NCBI GenBank assembly: GCA_001970855.1
Contig: LSSN01006061.1
Span: 1 to 44,994 of the forward strand
Length of the DNA stretch: 44,994 nt
Reading direction: 5' to 3'
DNA from: Smittium culicis
Taxonomy: Eukaryota > Kickxellomycota > Harpellomycetes > Harpellales > Legeriomycetaceae
Part shown: positions 43,750-44,994 of the stretch, in pieces
Layout of the letters: every line of letters starts with the position of its first letter
How positions within the stretch are numbered: the first letter of the stretch is position 1
Notes under the pieces: model-generated
Database searches by the model: none
What the model saw: only the letters and a program-made list of their open reading frames with translations
Told to the model about the DNA's origin: nothing
Position numbers and translations under genes: made by a program

Positions 43750-44538
43750 GTAAGGGGGTAATATATAATGCAAATATATATAATGAATTTTTGGAATCAT
43801 TTTCTTTTATTTATCTATTTCTCTGTTTAGAAAAATCGCTCTTTTTTAAGCTTTTTTAATTTAGGTCTAGACTTTATCTTTCTCGCAGTTCTTTGTATAG
43901 CATCGTGTGACTTTTAAATCTTAGCTGATGAAACGCTTTCTTTTTCGGTGTTTAAAATTGTGTTTACTGTTGGCTGGTCATTTTTAGAGTGTAATAATCT
44001 AAGTATATAATTCTCGTTATTTACTTCTCTAATTCTGAACCACTTCAAGATATGCACAATAATTTAAACACGATTTAGATACTTTGCTAATCGTCGACCA
44101 CATATCAAATGTTTGTATTTCCAACGCCTGATTTGATGGTCTTCAAATTTTTGTTGGTATTTTTTTATAAGGTTACATGGTGCTATTATGTCGCGAGAAA
44201 TTGAAAATGTCTTATCTATTATCAAAGCTCTTTAAAGTTCATATTTTCTATAAGGAAATAGATTCTTAAGAAATAAGAAAGGACTCGAAATGTATGCAGT
44301 TGATATTCATGTACATAAGCATTTATGGTATATGAAATTTATTGTGTAAATATGATTCTTTTTCTTTCTCCACTCCCACACTATTTAAAGCAAGCACAAT
44401 ATATACAGCCATCTAAATTACGGGATGATACACATGTCCTCAGATATGTATACTTTCAGCGCTCTTATAACGCTATATTATTTAAATAACTCCTTCCTTT
44501 TTGATAATCTAATATATTTAATGATCTTCAAAAATTAA
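43750..44538. other. AT-rich stretch before the LINE fragment
   Basis: No supported gene. It could contain further exons or introns of the putative gene starting at 43373, or the 3' region into which the LINE fragment was inserted. Confidence 0.4.
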
Positions 44539-44994
44539 ATACTTTTATGGATTATGATTTGGTGGATCAAGAAATACTGCACCAAAAACGCCGCTGGACA
44601 GACTGTGATTTCATTGGCCAATAGAAAGGCCAAAAATAACAAATCGAAAATACAACACTGGGCAATAAGCCGAAATATCAAAAATAAAGGCAATTGGATT
44701 GGCCTCACCGCACTGCATCCCACACTGAGGCTGGGCCTCCAGGACGTCGGCAGAATGCGAATGGGCAGCTACTGGACTGCCCAGCGCATGGCCAATGCCA
44801 AAATCATCGACCGAAAATACAAAAACTTTTGTCCCTTCTGCAGCCTCCAGACACCTGAGACAGCGGACCACATATTATTAGACTGCGCCCTGTGGCGCAG
44901 AGTCAGAACCGAAACGATTGGCCGGTTCATACCAGCTTCGATCCGCTCGGACAGCAATTTATTGCTTTTGAATTCCGATGAAGCCCGGTTGGGG
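44539..44994 (+). mobile_element. LINE (non-LTR retrotransposon) ORF2 3' part, running off the window
   Basis: An open frame of 152 codons without a stop reaches the window end. It contains GNWIGLTALHPTLRLGLQD and MRMGSYWTAQRMANAKIID, followed by a zinc-binding motif C-x2-C-x9-H-x4-C: CPFCSLQTPETADHILLDC. This is the zf-RVT domain found after the reverse transcriptase in fungal and plant LINEs. GC content jumps upward from about 44580. The endonuclease and reverse transcriptase regions are absent upstream, so this copy is either 5'-truncated, as is usual after incomplete reverse transcription, or rearranged. The frame is intact as far as it can be seen, suggesting a fairly young insertion. 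Confidence 0.75.

Overview
The window is nuclear DNA of an AT-rich, intron-rich fungus using the standard genetic code. It carries typical fungal housekeeping genes: Fab1, TFIIF alpha, RhoGDI, a Cds1/Chk2 kinase, Rpt6, an Sfi1-like centrin-binding protein, Pex2 and Ost3. Every intron I could place is GT..AG, most are about 50-150 nt, and they are pyrimidine-rich. The AT bias, the poly-C runs in introns and a relic retroelement with an LRPSD-type tyrosine recombinase suggest an early-diverging lineage, perhaps Kickxellomycotina/Harpellales. That placement is inference from style and should be held loosely.

Layout. 1-215 (-): N-terminus of a class I methyltransferase cut by the window edge. 2423-11590 (+): a two-exon, about 3031-residue Fab1/PIKfyve lipid kinase. 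12195-14595 (+): TFG1, five exons. 15878-16969 (+): RhoGDI, six exons, convergent with 17236-18132 (-), mitochondrial ribosomal protein bL12m, whose first exon encodes only two residues. 19406-21827 (+): Cds1/Chk2 checkpoint kinase with TQ cluster, FHA and kinase domains, eight exons. 22815-24581 (+): a PNKP-type polynucleotide-kinase-like P-loop protein with a Cys/Ser/Asn-rich tail. 25198-26766 (-): proteasome ATPase RPT6. 31718-36260 (-): a 1422-residue Sfi1-like protein. 39256-40778 (+): PEX2. 41683-42956 (+): OST3/OST6. 43373-43749 (+): a doubtful gene start. 44539-44994 (+): the 3' part of a LINE ORF2 running off the end.

The gene-poor stretches hold the unusual material. 26.8-31.7 kb contains a decayed DIRS-like tyrosine-recombinase retroelement, flanked by diverged repeat blocks in A-B and B-A order. 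Directly behind it lies a 147-bp pol III-SINE-like insertion in minus orientation, with a 12-nt A tail and a perfect 14-bp target-site duplication. 37.8-38.3 kb is a 544-bp inverted-repeat element with arms of about 165 bp, bracketed by TTAA. Short tandem and direct repeats lie at 14.9, 15.4, 18.8 and 19.1 kb.

The genes are not an operon or a cluster; they serve independent pathways: endolysosomal PI(3,5)P2, transcription, Rho cycling, mitochondrial translation, DNA damage signalling, proteolysis, spindle pole/centrin, peroxisome import and N-glycosylation. I found no coherent new biological system. The best leads are the nested mobile elements, the PNK-like protein and the poly-C runs next to 5' splice sites. 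Family names come from motif recognition by eye; no alignments or searches were run.
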